Of a stretch of 64,000 nucleotides of DNA, positions 23,456-38,700 are shown piece after piece (position 1 is the first letter of the stretch; every line of letters begins with the position of its first letter). The notes beneath the pieces are model-generated. The model was not told the origin of the DNA. It saw only the letters and a program-made list of their open reading frames with translations, and searched no databases. The DNA comes from Auanema rhodensis (lineage: Eukaryota; Nematoda; Chromadorea; Rhabditida; Rhabditidae). The translations under genes were made by a program, and so were the position numbers. The DNA lies in the NCBI GenBank assembly GCA_964057225.1, contig OZ059895.1:1674001-1738000 (forward strand), written 5' to 3'.

Positions 23456-24859
23456 AATGTTGAGTGTACATGGAAACTCAACATACACTAATGCATCATT
23501 TTTCAAACGATCATAACTAATTTTTGTATCAAGCGTTTCTCAATGTAGTATAGTGCATTCGATGCGGATTTTTAAGCTGCGTCGATCTGTGTTATCAGAT
23601 TTGCGCTAGCTTAAAAATGCACCGAGATATCAACTGATATAAGTTCACACTTATATCCTCGATTTTCACCCTGAAGAATTAATTTTTTCGTTGAATAACA
23701 TTGTCCATCGTCTTTGCCTTGAAAAATGGAATCTAAAAACATCTACTTTTTGCTAAATTATTTTGAAATTTTTCGAAAAAATTTTTGTCAAAATGTTTTT
23801 GGAAGCAATGTTGAGTGTACATGGAAACTCAACATACACTAATGCATCATTTTTCAAACGATCATAACTAATTTTTGTATCAAGCGTTTCTCAATGTAGT
23901 ATAGTGCATTCGATGCCGATTTTTAAGCTGCGTCGATCTGTGTTATCAGATTTGCGCTAGCTTAAAAATGCACCGAGATATCAACTGATATAAGTTCACA
24001 CTTATATCCTCGATTTTCACCCTGAAGAATTAATTTTTTCGTTGAATAACATTGTCTATCGTCTTTGCCTTGAAAAATGGAATCTAAAAACATCTACTTT
24101 TTGCTAAATTATTTTGAAATTTTTCGAAAAAATTTTTGTCAAAATGTTTTTGGAAGCAATGTTGAGTGTACATGGAAACTCAACATACACTAATGCATCA
24201 TTTTTCAAACAATCATAACTAATTTGTGTATTAAGCGTTTCTCAATGTAGTATAGTGCATTCGATGCGGATTTTTAAGCTGCGTCGATCTTTGTTATCAG
24301 ATTTGCGCTAGCTTAAAAATGCACCGAGATATCAACTGATATAAGTTCACACTTATATCCTCGATTTTCACCCTGAAGAATTAATTTTTTCGTTGAATAA
24401 CATCGTCCATCGTCTTTGCCTTGAAAAATGGAATCTAAAAACATCTACTTTTTGCTAAATTATTTTGAAATTTTTCGAAAAAATTTTTGTCAAAATGTTT
24501 TTGGAAGCAATGTTGAGTGTACATGGAAACTCAACATACACTAATGCATCATTTTTCAAACGATCATAACTAATTTTTGTATTGAGCTTTTCTCAATGTA
24601 GTATAGTGCATTCGATGCGGATTTTTAAGCTGCGTCGATCTTTGTTATCAGATTTGCGCTAGCTTAAAAATGCACCGAGATATCAACTGATATAAGTTCA
24701 CACTTATATCCTCGATTTTCACCCTGAAGAATTAATTTTTTCGTTGAATAACATCGTCCATCGTCTTTGCCTTGAAAAATGGAATCTAAAAACATCTACT
24801 TTTTGCTAAATTATTTTGAAATTTTTCGAAAAAATTTTTGTCAAAATGTTTTTGGAAGC
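23456..24859 (+). repeat. Transition monomers between two zones
   Basis: Four monomers (23456, 23807, 24158, 24509) show the variants that dominate the right half. GTATCAAGCG occurs in the first two, GATGCCGAT with GTCTATCG in the second, AAACAATCAT with AATTTGTG in the third, and CTTTGTTAT in the third and fourth. The fourth also has GTATTGAGC. No repeated order is visible among these four. Confidence 0.75.
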
Positions 24860-27800
24860 AATGTTGAGTGTACATGGAAACTCAACATACACTAATGCAT
24901 CATTTTTCAAACGATCATAACTAATTTTTGTATTAAGCTTTTTTCAATGTAGTATAGTGCATTCGATGCGGATTTTTAAGCTGCGTCGATCTGTGTTATC
25001 AGATTTGCGCTAGCTTAAAAATGCACCGAGATATCAACTGATATAAGTTCACACTTATATCCTCGATTTTCACCCTGAAGAATTAATTTTTTCGTTGAAT
25101 AACATTGTCTATCGTCTTTGCCTTGAAAAATGGAATCTAAAAACATCTACTTTTTGCTAAATTATTTTGAAATTTTTCGAAAAAATTTTTGTCAAAATGT
25201 TTTTGGAAGCAATGTTGAGTGTACATGGAAACTCAACATACACTAATGCATCATTTTTCAAACAATCATAACTAATTTGTGTATTAAGCGTTTCTCAATG
25301 TAGTATAGTGCATTCGATGCCGATTTTTAAGCTGCGTCGATCTGTGTTATCAGATTTGCGCTAGCTTAAAAATGCACCGAGATATCAACTGATATAAGTT
25401 CACACTTATATCCTCGATTTTCACCCTGAAGAATTAATTTTTTCGTTGAATAACATCGTCCATCGTCTTTGCCTTGAAAAATGGAATCTAAAAACATCTA
25501 CTTTTTGCTAAATTATTTTGAAATTTTTCGAAAAAATTTTTGTCAAAATGTTTTTGGAAGCAATGTTGAGTGTACATGGAAACTCAACATACACTAATGC
25601 ATCATTTTTCAAACGATCATAACTAATTTTTGTATTAAGCTTTTCTCAATGTAGTATAGTGCAGTCGATGCGGATTTTTAAGCTGCGTCGATCTGTGTTA
25701 TCAGATTTGCGCTAGCTTAAAAATGCACCGAGATATCAACTGATATAAGTTCACACTTATATCCTCGATTTTCACCCTGAAGAATTAATTTTTTCGTTGA
25801 ATAACATTGTCCATCGTCTTTGCCTTGAAAAATGGAATCTAAAAACATCTACTTTTTGCTAAATTATTTTGAAATTTTTCGAAAAAATTTTTGTCAAAAT
25901 GTTTTTGGAAGCAATGTTGAGTGTACATGAAAACTCAACATACACTAATGCATCATTTTTCAAACGATCATAACTAATTTTTGTATTAGCTTTTCTCAAT
26001 GTAGTATAGTGCATTCGATGCGGATTTTTAAGCTGCGTCGATCTGTGTTATCAGATTTGCGCTAGCTTTAAAATGCACCGAGATATCAACTGATATAAGT
26101 TCACACTTATATCCTCGATTTTCACCCTGAAGAATTAATTTTTTCGTTGAATAACATCGTCCATCGTCTTTGCCTTGAAAAATGGAATCTAAAAACATCT
26201 ACTTTTTGCTAAATTATTTTGAAATTTTTCGAAAAAATTTTTGTCAAAATGTTTTTGGAAGCAATGTTGAGTGTACATGGAAACTCAACATACACTAATG
26301 CATCATTTTTCAAACGATCATAACTAATTTTTGTATTAAGCTTTTCTCAATGTAGTATAGTGCATTCGATGCGGATTTTTAAGCTGCGTCGATCTTTGTT
26401 ATCAGATTTGCGCTAGCTTAAAAATGCACCGAGATATCAACTGATATAAGTTCACACTTATATCCTCGATTTTCACCCTGAAGAATTAATTTTTTCGTTG
26501 AATAACATCGTCCATCGTCTTTGCCTTGAAAAATGGAATCTAAAAACATCTACTTTTTGCTAAATTATTTTGAAATTTTTCGAAAAAATTTTTGTCAAAA
26601 TGTTTTTGGAAGCAATGTTGAGTGTACATGGAAACTCAACATACACTAATGCATCATTTTTCAAACGATCATAACTAATTTTTGTATTAAGCTTTTCTCA
26701 ATGTAGTATAGTGCATTCGATGCGGATTTTTAAGCTGCGTCGATCTTTGTTATCAGATTTGCGCTAGCTTAAAAATGCACCGAGATATCAACTGATATAA
26801 GTTCACACTTATATCCTCGATTTTCACCCTGAAGAATTAATTTTTTCGTTGAATAACATCGTCCATCGTCTTTGCCTTGAAAAATGGAATCTAAAAACAT
26901 CTACTTTTTGCTAAATTATTTTGAAATTTTTCGAAAAAATTTTTGTCAAAATGTTTTTGGAAGCAATGTTGAGTGTACATGGAAACTCAACATACACTAA
27001 TGCATCATTTTTCAAACGATCATAACTAATTTTTGTATTAAGCTTTTTTCAATGTAGTATAGTGCATTCGATGCGGATTTTTAAGCTGCGTCGATCTGTG
27101 TTATCAGATTTGCGCTAGCTTAAAAATGCACCGAGATATCAACTGATATAAGTTCACACTTATATCCTCGATTTTCACCCTGAAGAATTAATTTTTTCGT
27201 TGAATAACATTGTCTATCGTCTTTGCCTTGAAAAATGGAATCTAAAAACATCTACTTTTTGCTAAATTATTTTGAAATTTTTCGAAAAAATTTTTGTCAA
27301 AATGTTTTTGGAAGCAATGTTGAGTGTACATGGAAACTCAACATACACTAATGCATCATTTTTCAAACAATCATAACTAATTTGTGTATTAAGCGTTTCT
27401 CAATGTAGTATAGTGCATTCGATGCCGATTTTTAAGCTGCGTCGATCTGTGTTATCAGATTTGCGCTAGCTTAAAAATGCACCGAGATATCAACTGATAT
27501 AAGTTCACACTTATATCCTCGATTTTCACCCTGAAGAATTAATTTTTTCGTTGAATAACATCGTCCATCGTCTTTGCCTTGAAAAATGGAATCTAAAAAC
27601 ATCTACTTTTTGCTAAATTATTTTGAAATTTTTCGAAAAAATTTTTGTCAAAATGTTTTTGGAAGCAATGTTGAGTGTACATGGAAACTCAACATACACT
27701 AATGCATCATTTTTCAAACGATCATAACTAATTTTTGTATTAAGCTTTTCTCAATGTAGTATAGTGCAGTCGATGCGGATTTTTAAGCTGCGTCGATCTG

Positions 27801-28367
27801 TGTTATCAGATTTGCGCTAGCTTAAAAATGCACCGAGATATCAACTGATATAAGTTCACACTTATATCCTCGATTTTCACCCTGAAGAATTAATTTTTTC
27901 GTTGAATAACATTGTCCATCGTCTTTGCCTTGAAAAATGGAATCTAAAAACATCTACTTTTTGCTAAATTATTTTGAAATTTTTCGAAAAAATTTTTGTC
28001 AAAATGTTTTTGGAAGCAATGTTGAGTGTACATGAAAACTCAACATACACTAATGCATCATTTTTCAAACGATCATAACTAATTTTTGTATTAGCTTTTC
28101 TCAATGTAGTATAGTGCATTCGATGCGGATTTTTAAGCTGCGTCGATCTGTGTTATCAGATTTGCGCTAGCTTTAAAATGCACCGAGATATCAACTGATA
28201 TAAGTTCACACTTATATCCTCGATTTTCACCCTGAAGAATTAATTTTTTCGTTGAATAACATTGTCCATCGTCTTTGCCTTGAAAAATGGAATCTAAAAA
28301 CATCTACTTTTTGCTAAATTATTTTGAAATTTTTCGAAAAAATTTTTGTCAAAATGTTTTTGGAAGC
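24860..28367 (+). repeat. 6-monomer higher-order repeat (2105 bp), one full and one partial copy
   Basis: Copy 1 starts at 24860, 25211, 25562, 25913, 26263 and 26614. Copy 2 repeats the first four members at 26965, 27316, 27667 and 28018. Order: GCTTTTTTC with GTCTATCG; AAACAATC with GATGCCG; CAGTCGATG; a 350-bp monomer with CATGAAAAC, GTATTAGC and CTTTAAAATG; then two with GCTTTTC and CTTTGTTAT. The shift is 2105 bp, which is 6 x 351 less the 1-bp deletion. The fourth members differ in ACATCGTCC against ATTGTCC. Confidence 0.87.
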
Positions 28368-30119
28368 AATGTTGAGTGTACATGGAAACTCAACATACAC
28401 TAATGCATCATTTTTCAAACGATCATAACTAATTTTTGTATCAAGCGTTTCTCGATGTAGTATAGTGCATTCGATGCGGATTTTTAAGCTGCGTCGATCT
28501 GTGTTATCAGATTTGCGCTAGCTTAAAAATGCACCGAGATATCAACTGATATAAGTTCACACTTATATCCTCGATTTTCACCCTGAAGAATTAATTTTTT
28601 CGTTGAATAACATTGTCCATCGTCTTTGCCTTGAAAAATGGAATCTAAAAACATCTACTTTTTGCTAAATTATTTTGAAATTTTTCGAAAAAATTTTTGT
28701 CAAAATGTTTTTGGAAGCAATGTTGAGTGTACATGGAAACTCAACATACACTAATGCATCATTTTTCAAACGATCATAACTAATTTTTGTATCAAGCGTT
28801 TCTCAATGTAGTATAGTGCATTCGATGCCGATTTTTAAGCTGCGTCGATCTGTGTTATCAGATTTGCGCTAGCTTAAAAATGCACCGAGATATCAACTGA
28901 TATAAGTTCACACTTATATCCTCGATTTTCACCCTGAAGAATTAATTTTTTCGTTGAATAACATTGTCTATCGTCTTTGCCTTGAAAAATGGAATCTAAA
29001 AACATCTACTTTTTGCTAAATTATTTTGAAATTTTTCGAAAAAATTTTTGTCAAAATGTTTTTGGAAGCAATGTTGAGTGTACATGGAAACTCAACATAC
29101 ACTAATGCATCATTTTTCAAACAATCATAACTAATTTTTGTATTAGCTTTTCTCAATGTAGTATAGTGCATTCGATGCGGATTTTTAAGCTGCGTCGATC
29201 TGTGTTATCAGATTTGCGCTAGCTTAAAAATGCACCGAGATATCAACTGATATAAGTTCACACTTATATCCTCGATTTTCACCCTGAAGAATTAATTTTT
29301 TCGTTGAATAACATTGTCCATCGTCTTTGCCTTGAAAAATGGAATCTAAAAACATCTACTTTTTGCTAAATTATTTTGAAATTTTTCGAAAAAATTTTTG
29401 TCAAAATGTTTTTGGAAGCAATGTTGAGTGTACATGAAAACTCAACATACACTAATGCATCATTTTTCAAACAATCATAACTAATTTTTGTATTAGCTTT
29501 TCTCAATGTAGTATAGTGCATTCGATGCGGATTTTTAAGCTGCGTCGATCTGTGTTATCAGATTTGCGCTAGCTTTAAAATGCACCGAGATATCAACTGA
29601 TATAAGTTCACACTTATATCCTCGATTTTCACCCTGAAGAATTAATTTTTTCGTTGAATAACATTGTCCATCGTCTTTGCCTTGAAAAATGGAATCTAAA
29701 AACATCTACTTTTTGCTAAATTATTTTGAAATTTTTCGAAAAAATTTTTGTCAAAATGTTTTTGGAAGCAATGTTGAGTGTACATGAAAACTCAACATAC
29801 ACTAATGCATCATTTTTCAAACGATCATAACTAATTTTTGTATTAGCTTTTCTCAATGTAGTATAGTGCATTCGATGCGGATTTTTAAGCTGCGTCGATC
29901 TGTGTTATCAGATTTGCGCTAGCTTTAAAATGCACCGAGATATCAACTGATATAAGTTCACACTTATATCCTCGATTTTCACCCTGAAGAATTAATTTTT
30001 TCGTTGAATAACATTGTCTATCGTCTTTGCCTTGAAAAATGGAATCTAAAAACATCTACTTTTTGCTAAATTATTTTGAAATTTTTCGAAAAAATTTTTG
30101 TCAAAATGTTTTTGGAAGC
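28368..30119 (+). repeat. Five monomers ending in three 350-bp units
   Basis: Starts are 28368 (GTATCAAGCG, TCTCGATG), 28719 (GATGCCG, GTCTATCG), 29070, 29420 and 29770. The last three all carry the 1-bp deletion GTATTAGC and are 350 bp. The second and third also have CATGAAAAC and CTTTAAAATG. The order CAGTCG, CATGAAAAC, TCTCGATG, GATGCCG, AAACAATC+GTATTAGC that begins at 27667 returns in the two 8-monomer units to the right. Confidence 0.8.
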
Positions 30120-33100
30120 AATGTTGAGTGTACATGGAAACTCAACATACACTAATGCATCATTTTTCAAACGATCATAACTAATTTTTGTATTAAGCTT
30201 TTCTCAATGTAGTATAGTGCATTCGATGCGGATTTTTAAGCTGCGTCGATCTGTGTTATCAGATTTGCGCTAGCTTAAAAATGCACCGAGATATCAACTG
30301 ATATAAGTTCACACTTATATCCTCGATTTTCACCCTGAAGAATTAATTTTTTCGTTGAATAACATCGTCCATCGTCTTTGCCTTGAAAAATGGAATCTAA
30401 AAACATCTACTTTTTGCTAAATTATTTTGAAATTTTTCGAAAAAATTTTTGTCAAAATGTTTTTGGAAGCAATGTTGAGTGTACATGGAAACTCAACATA
30501 CACTAATGCATCATTTTTCAAACGATCATAACTAATTTTTGTATTAAGCTTTTCTCAATGTAGTATAGTGCAGTCGATGCGGATTTTTAAGCTGCGTCGA
30601 TCTGTGTTATCAGATTTGCGCTAGCTTAAAAATGCACCGAGATATCAACTGATATAAGTTCACACTTATATCCTCGATTTTCACCCTGAAGAATTAATTT
30701 TTTCGTTGAATAACATTGTCCATCGTCTTTGCCTTGAAAAATGGAATCTAAAAACATCTACTTTTTGCTAAATTATTTTGAAATTTTTCGAAAAAATTTT
30801 TGTCAAAATGTTTTTGGAAGCAATGTTGAGTGTACATGAAAACTCAACATACACTAATGCATCATTTTTCAAACGATCATAACTAATTTTTGTATTAGCT
30901 TTTCTCAATGTAGTATAGTGCATTCGATGCGGATTTTTAAGCTGCGTCGATCTGTGTTATCAGATTTGCGCTAGCTTTAAAATGCACCGAGATATCAACT
31001 GATATAAGTTCACACTTATATCCTCGATTTTCACCCTGAAGAATTAATTTTTTCGTTGAATAACATTGTCCATCGTCTTTGCCTTGAAAAATGGAATCTA
31101 AAAACATCTACTTTTTGCTAAATTATTTTGAAATTTTTCGAAAAAATTTTTGTCAAAATGTTTTTGGAAGCAATGTTGAGTGTACATGGAAACTCAACAT
31201 ACACTAATGCATCATTTTTCAAACGATCATAACTAATTTTTGTATCAAGCGTTTCTCGATGTAGTATAGTGCATTCGATGCGGATTTTTAAGCTGCGTCG
31301 ATCTGTGTTATCAGATTTGCGCTAGCTTAAAAATGCACCGAGATATCAACTGATATAAGTTCACACTTATATCCTCGATTTTCACCCTGAAGAATTAATT
31401 TTTTCGTTGAATAACATTGTCCATCGTCTTTGCCTTGAAAAATGGAATCTAAAAACATCTACTTTTTGCTAAATTATTTTGAAATTTTTCGAAAAAATTT
31501 TTGTCAAAATGTTTTTGGAAGCAATGTTGAGTGTACATGGAAACTCAACATACACTAATGCATCATTTTTCAAACGATCATAACTAATTTTTGTATCAAG
31601 CGTTTCTCAATGTAGTATAGTGCATTCGATGCCGATTTTTAAGCTGCGTCGATCTGTGTTATCAGATTTGCGCTAGCTTAAAAATGCACCGAGATATCAA
31701 CTGATATAAGTTCACACTTATATCCTCGATTTTCACCCTGAAGAATTAATTTTTTCGTTGAATAACATTGTCTATCGTCTTTGCCTTGAAAAATGGAATC
31801 TAAAAACATCTACTTTTTGCTAAATTATTTTGAAATTTTTCGAAAAAATTTTTGTCAAAATGTTTTTGGAAGCAATGTTGAGTGTACATGGAAACTCAAC
31901 ATACACTAATGCATCATTTTTCAAACAATCATAACTAATTTTTGTATTAGCTTTTCTCAATGTAGTATAGTGCATTCGATGCGGATTTTTAAGCTGCGTC
32001 GATCTGTGTTATCAGATTTGCGCTAGCTTTAAAATGCACCGAGATATCAACTGATATAAGTTCACACTTATATCCTCGATTTTCACCCTGAAGAATTAAT
32101 TTTTTCGTTGAATAACATTGTCCATCGTCTTTGCCTTGAAAAATGGAATCTAAAAACATCTACTTTTTGCTAAATTATTTTGAAATTTTTCGAAAAAATT
32201 TTTGTCAAAATGTTTTTGGAAGCAATGTTGAGTGTACATGGAAACTCAACATACACTAATGCATCATTTTTCAAACAATCATAACTTATTTGTGTATTAA
32301 GCGTTTCTCAATGTAGTATAGTGCATTCGATGCGGATGTTTAAGCTGCGTCGATCTTTGTTATCAGATTTGCGCTAGCTTAAAAATGCACCGAGATATCA
32401 ACTGATATAAGTTCACACTTATATCCTCGATTTTCACCCTGAAGAATTAATTTTTTCGTTGAATAACATTGTCTATCGTCTTTGCCTTGAAAAATGGAAT
32501 CTAAAAACATCTACTTTTTGCTAAATTATTTTGAAATTTTTCGAAAAAATTTTTGTCAAAATGTTTTTGGAAGCAATGTTGAGTGTACATGGAAACTCAA
32601 CATACACTAATGCATCATTTTTCAAACGATCATAACTAATTTTTGTATTAAGCGTTTCTCAATGTAGTATAGTGCATTCGATGCGGATTTTTAAGCTGCG
32701 TCGATCTGTGTTATCAGATTTGCGCTAGCTTAAAAATGCACCGAGATATCAACTGATATAAGTTCACACTTATATCCTCGATTTTCACCCTGAAGAATTA
32801 ATTTTTTCGTTGAATAACATCGTCCATCGTCTTTGCCTTGAAAAATGGAATCTAAAAACATCTACTTTTTGCTAAATTATTTTGAAATTTTTCGAAAAAA
32901 TTTTTGTCAAAATGTTTTTGGAAGCAATGTTGAGTGTACATGGAAACTCAACATACACTAATGCATCATTTTTCAAACGATCATAACTAATTTTTGTATT
33001 AAGCTTTTCTCAATGTAGTATAGTGCATTCGATGCGGATTTTTAAGCTGCGTCGATCTGTGTTATCAGATTTGCGCTAGCTTAAAAATGCACCGAGATAT

Positions 33101-35731
33101 CAACTGATATAAGTTCACACTTATATCCTCGATTTTCACCCTGAAGAATTAATTTTTTCGTTGAATAACATCGTCCATCGTCTTTGCCTTGAAAAATGGA
33201 ATCTAAAAACATCTACTTTTTGCTAAATTATTTTGAAATTTTTCGAAAAAATTTTTGTCAAAATGTTTTTGGAAGCAATGTTGAGTGTACATGGAAACTC
33301 AACATACACTAATGCATCATTTTTCAAACGATCATAACTAATTTTTGTATTAAGCTTTTCTCAATGTAGTATAGTGCAGTCGATGCGGATTTTTAAGCTG
33401 CGTCGATCTGTGTTATCAGATTTGCGCTAGCTTAAAAATGCACCGAGATATCAACTGATATAAGTTCACACTTATATCCTCGATTTTCACCCTGAAGAAT
33501 TAATTTTTTCGTTGAATAACATTGTCCATCGTCTTTGCCTTGAAAAATGGAATCTAAAAACATCTACTTTTTGCTAAATTATTTTGAAATTTTTCGAAAA
33601 AATTTTTGTCAAAATGTTTTTGGAAGCAATGTTGAGTGTACATGAAAACTCAACATACACTAATGCATCATTTTTCAAACGATCATAACTAATTTTTGTA
33701 TTAGCTTTTCTCAATGTAGTATAGTGCATTCGATGCGGATTTTTAAGCTGCGTCGATCTGTGTTATCAGATTTGCGCTAGCTTTAAAATGCACCGAGATA
33801 TCAACTGATATAAGTTCACACTTATATCCTCGATTTTCACCCTGAAGAATTAATTTTTTCGTTGAATAACATTGTCCATCGTCTTTGCCTTGAAAAATGG
33901 AATCTAAAAACATCTACTTTTTGCTAAATTATTTTGAAATTTTTCGAAAAAATTTTTGTCAAAATGTTTTTGGAAGCAATGTTGAGTGTACATGGAAACT
34001 CAACATACACTAATGCATCATTTTTCAAACGATCATAACTAATTTTTGTATCAAGCGTTTCTCGATGTAGTATAGTGCATTCGATGCGGATTTTTAAGCT
34101 GCGTCGATCTGTGTTATCAGATTTGCGCTAGCTTAAAAATGCACCGAGATATCAACTGATATAAGTTCACACTTATATCCTCGATTTTCACCCTGAAGAA
34201 TTAATTTTTTCGTTGAATAACATTGTCCATCGTCTTTGCCTTGAAAAATGGAATCTAAAAACATCTACTTTTTGCTAAATTATTTTGAAATTTTTCGAAA
34301 AAATTTTTGTCAAAATGTTTTTGGAAGCAATGTTGAGTGTACATGGAAACTCAACATACACTAATGCATCATTTTTCAAACGATCATAACTAATTTTTGT
34401 ATCAAGCGTTTCTCAATGTAGTATAGTGCATTCGATGCCGATTTTTAAGCTGCGTCGATCTGTGTTATCAGATTTGCGCTAGCTTAAAAATGCACCGAGA
34501 TATCAACTGATATAAGTTCACACTTATATCCTCGATTTTCACCCTGAAGAATTAATTTTTTCGTTGAATAACATTGTCTATCGTCTTTGCCTTGAAAAAT
34601 GGAATCTAAAAACATCTACTTTTTGCTAAATTATTTTGAAATTTTTCGAAAAAATTTTTGTCAAAATGTTTTTGGAAGCAATGTTGAGTGTACATGGAAA
34701 CTCAACATACACTAATGCATCATTTTTCAAACAATCATAACTAATTTTTGTATTAGCTTTTCTCAATGTAGTATAGTGCATTCGATGCGGATTTTTAAGC
34801 TGCGTCGATCTGTGTTATCAGATTTGCGCTAGCTTTAAAATGCACCGAGATATCAACTGATATAAGTTCACACTTATATCCTCGATTTTCACCCTGAAGA
34901 ATTAATTTTTTCGTTGAATAACATTGTCCATCGTCTTTGCCTTGAAAAATGGAATCTAAAAACATCTACTTTTTGCTAAATTATTTTGAAATTTTTCGAA
35001 AAAATTTTTGTCAAAATGTTTTTGGAAGCAATGTTGAGTGTACATGGAAACTCAACATACACTAATGCATCATTTTTCAAACAATCATAACTTATTTGTG
35101 TATTAAGCGTTTCTCAATGTAGTATAGTGCATTCGATGCGGATTTTTAAGCTGCGTCGATCTTTGTTATCAGATTTGCGCTAGCTTAAAAATGCACCGAG
35201 ATATCAACTGATATAAGTTCACACTTATATCCTCGATTTTCACCCTGAAGAATTAATTTTTTCGTTGAATAACATTGTCTATCGTCTTTGCCTTGAAAAA
35301 TGGAATCTAAAAACATCTACTTTTTGCTAAATTATTTTGAAATTTTTCGAAAAAATTTTTGTCAAAATGTTTTTGGAAGCAATGTTGAGTGTACATGGAA
35401 ACTCAACATACACTAATGCATCATTTTTCAAACGATCATAACTAATTTTTGTATTAAGCGTTTCTCAATGTAGTATAGTGCATTCGATGCGGATTTTCAA
35501 GCTGCGTCGATCTGTGTTATCAGATTTGCGCTAGCTTAAAAATGCACCGAGATATCAACTGATATAAGTTCACACTTATATCCTCGATTTTCACCCTGAA
35601 GAATTAATTTTTTCGTTGAATAACATCGTCCATCGTCTTTGCCTTGAAAAATGGAATCTAAAAACATCTACTTTTTGCTAAATTATTTTGAAATTTTTCG
35701 AAAAAATTTTTGTCAAAATGTTTTTGGAAGC
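30120..35731 (+). repeat. 8-monomer higher-order repeat, two copies (2806 bp each)
   Basis: Copy 1 starts at 30120, 30471, 30822, 31172, 31523, 31874, 32224 and 32575. Copy 2 starts at 32926, 33277, 33628, 33978, 34329, 34680, 35030 and 35381. Order: GCTTTTC with ACATCG; CAGTCG; CATGAAAAC with GTATTAGC; TCTCGATG; GATGCCG; AAACAATC with GTATTAGC; AACTTATTTGTG with CTTTGTTAT; GCGTTTC with ACATCG. Two 350-bp members per copy give 2806 bp. Differences seen: GGATGTTTAAG in the seventh member of copy 1, and GGATTTTCAAG in the eighth of copy 2. Confidence 0.9.
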
Positions 35732-38700
35732 AATGTTGAGTGTACATGGAAACTCAACATACACTAATGCATCATTTTTCAAACGATCATAACTAATTTT
35801 TGTATTAAGCGTTTCTCAATGTAGTATAGTGCATTCGATGCGGATTTTCAAGCTGCGTCGATCTGTGTTATCAGATTTGCGCTAGCTTAAAAATGCACCG
35901 AGATATCAACTGATATAAGTTCACACTTATATCCTCGATTTTCACCCTGAAGAATTAATTTTTTCGTTGAATAACATTGTCCATCGTCTTTGCCTTGAAA
36001 AATGGAATCTAAAAACATCTACTTTTTGCTAAATTATTTTGAAATTTTTCGAAAAAATTTTTGTCAAAATGTTTTTGGAAGCAATGTTGAGTGTACATGG
36101 AAACTCAACATACACTAATGCATCATTTTTCAAACGATCATAACTAATTTTTGTATCAAGCGTTTCTTGATGTAGTATAGTGCATTCGATGCGGATTTTT
36201 AAGCTGCGTCGATCTGTGTTATCAGATTTGCGCTAGCTTAAAAATGCACCGAGATATCAACTGATATAAGTTCACACTTATATCCTCGATTTTCACCCTG
36301 AAGAATTAATTTTTTCGTTGAATAACATTGTCCATCGTCTTTGCCTTGAAAAATGGAATCTAAAAACATCTACTTTTTGCTAAATTATTTTGAAATTTTT
36401 CGAAAAAATTTTTGTCAAAATGTTTTTGGAAGCAATGTTGAGTGTACATGGAAACTCAACATACACTAATGCATCATTTTTCAAACAATCATAACTTATT
36501 TGTGTATTAAGCGTTTCTCAATGTAGTATAGTGCATTCGATGCGGATTTTTAAGCTGCGTCGATCTGTGTTATCAGATTTGCGCTAGCTTTAAAATGCAC
36601 CGAGATATCAACTGATATAAGTTCACACTTATATCCTCGATTTTCACCCTGAAGAATTAATTTTTTCGTTGAATAACATTGTCCATCGTCTTTGCCTTGA
36701 AAAATGGAATCTAAAAACATCTACTTTTTGCTAAATTAATTTGAAATTTTTCGAAAAAATTTTTGTCAAAATGTTTTTGGAAGCAATGTTGAGTGTACAT
36801 GGAAACTCAACATACACTAATGCATCATTTTTCAAACGATCATAACTAATTTTTGTATCAAGCGTTTCTCGATGTAGTATAGTGCATTCGATGCGGATTT
36901 TTAAGCTGCGTCGATCTGTGTTATCAGATTTGCGCCAGCTTAAAAATGCACCGAGATATCAACTGATATAAGTTCACACTTATATCCTCGATTTTCACCC
37001 TGAAGAATTAATTTTTTCGTTGAATAACATCGTCCATCGTCTTTGCCTTGAAAAATGGAATCTAAAAACATCTACTTTTTGCTAAATTATTTTGAAATTT
37101 TTCGAAAAAATTTTTGTCAAAATGTTTTTGGAAGCAATGTTGAGTGTACATGGAAACTCAACATACACTAATGCATCATTTTTCAAACGATCATAACTAA
37201 TTTTTGTATTAAGCGTTTCTCAATGTAGTATAGTGCATTCGATGCGGATTTTCAAGCTGCGTCGATCTGTGTTATCAGATTTGCGCTAGCTTAAAAATGC
37301 ACCGAGATATCAACTGATATAAGTTCACACTTATATCCTCGATTTTCACCCTGAAGAATTAATTTTTTCGTTGAATAACATTGTCCATCGTCTTTGCCTT
37401 GAAAAAAGGAATCTAAAAACATCTACTTTTTGCTAAATTATTTTGAAATTTTTCGAAAAAATTTTTGTCAAAATGTTTTTGGAAGCAATGTTGAGTGTAC
37501 ATGGAAACTCAACATACACTAATGCATCATTTTTCAAACGATCATAACTAATTTTTGTATTAAGCTTTTCTCAATGTAGTATAGTGCATTCGATGCGGAT
37601 TTTTAAGCTGCGTCGATCTGTGTTATCAGATTTGCGCTAGCTTAAAAATGCACCGAGATATCAACTGATATAAGTTCACACTTATATCCTCGATTTTCAC
37701 CCTGAAGAATTAATTTTTTCGTTGAATAACATCGTCCATCGTCTTTGCCTTGAAAAATGGAATCTAAAAACATCTACTTTTTGCTAAATTATTTTGAAAT
37801 TTTTCGAAAAAATTTTTGTCAAAATGTTTTTGGAAGCAATGTTGAGTGTACATGGAAACTCAACATACACTAATGCATCATTTTTCAAACGATCATAACT
37901 AATTTTTGTATTAAGCGTTTCTCAATGTAGTATAGTGCATTCGATGCGGATTTTCAAGCTGCGTCGATCTGTGTTATCAGATTTGCGCTAGCTTAAAAAT
38001 GCACCGAGATATCAACTGATATAAGTTCACACTTATATCCTCGATTTTCACCCTGAAGAATTAATTTTTTCGTTGAATAACATCGTCCATCGTCTTTGCC
38101 TTGAAAAATGGAATCTAAAAACATCTACTTTTTGCTAAATTATTTTGAAATTTTTCGAAAAAATTTTTGTCAAAATGTTTTTGGAAGCAATGTTGAGTGT
38201 ACATGGAAACTCAACATACACTAATGCATCATTTTTCAAACGATCATAACTAATTTTTGTATTAAGCTTTTCTCAATGTAGTATAGTGCATTCGATGCGG
38301 ATTTTTAAGCTGCGTCGATCTGTGTTATCAGATTTGCGCTAGCTTAAAAATGCACCGAGATATCAACTGATATAAGTTCACACTTATATCCTCGATTTTC
38401 ACCCTGAAGAATTAATTTTTTCGTTGAATAACATCGTCCATCGTCTTTGCCTTGAAAAATGGAATCTAAAAACATCTACTTTTTGCTAAATTATTTTGAA
38501 ATTTTTCGAAAAAATTTTTGTCAAAATGTTTTTGGAAGCAATGTTGAGTGTACATGGAAACTCAACATACACTAATGCATCATTTTTCAAACGATCATAA
38601 CTAATTTTTGTATTAAGCTTTTCTCAATGTAGTATAGTGCAGTCGATGCGGATTTTTAAGCTGCGTCGATCTGTGTTATCAGATTTGCGCTAGCTTAAAA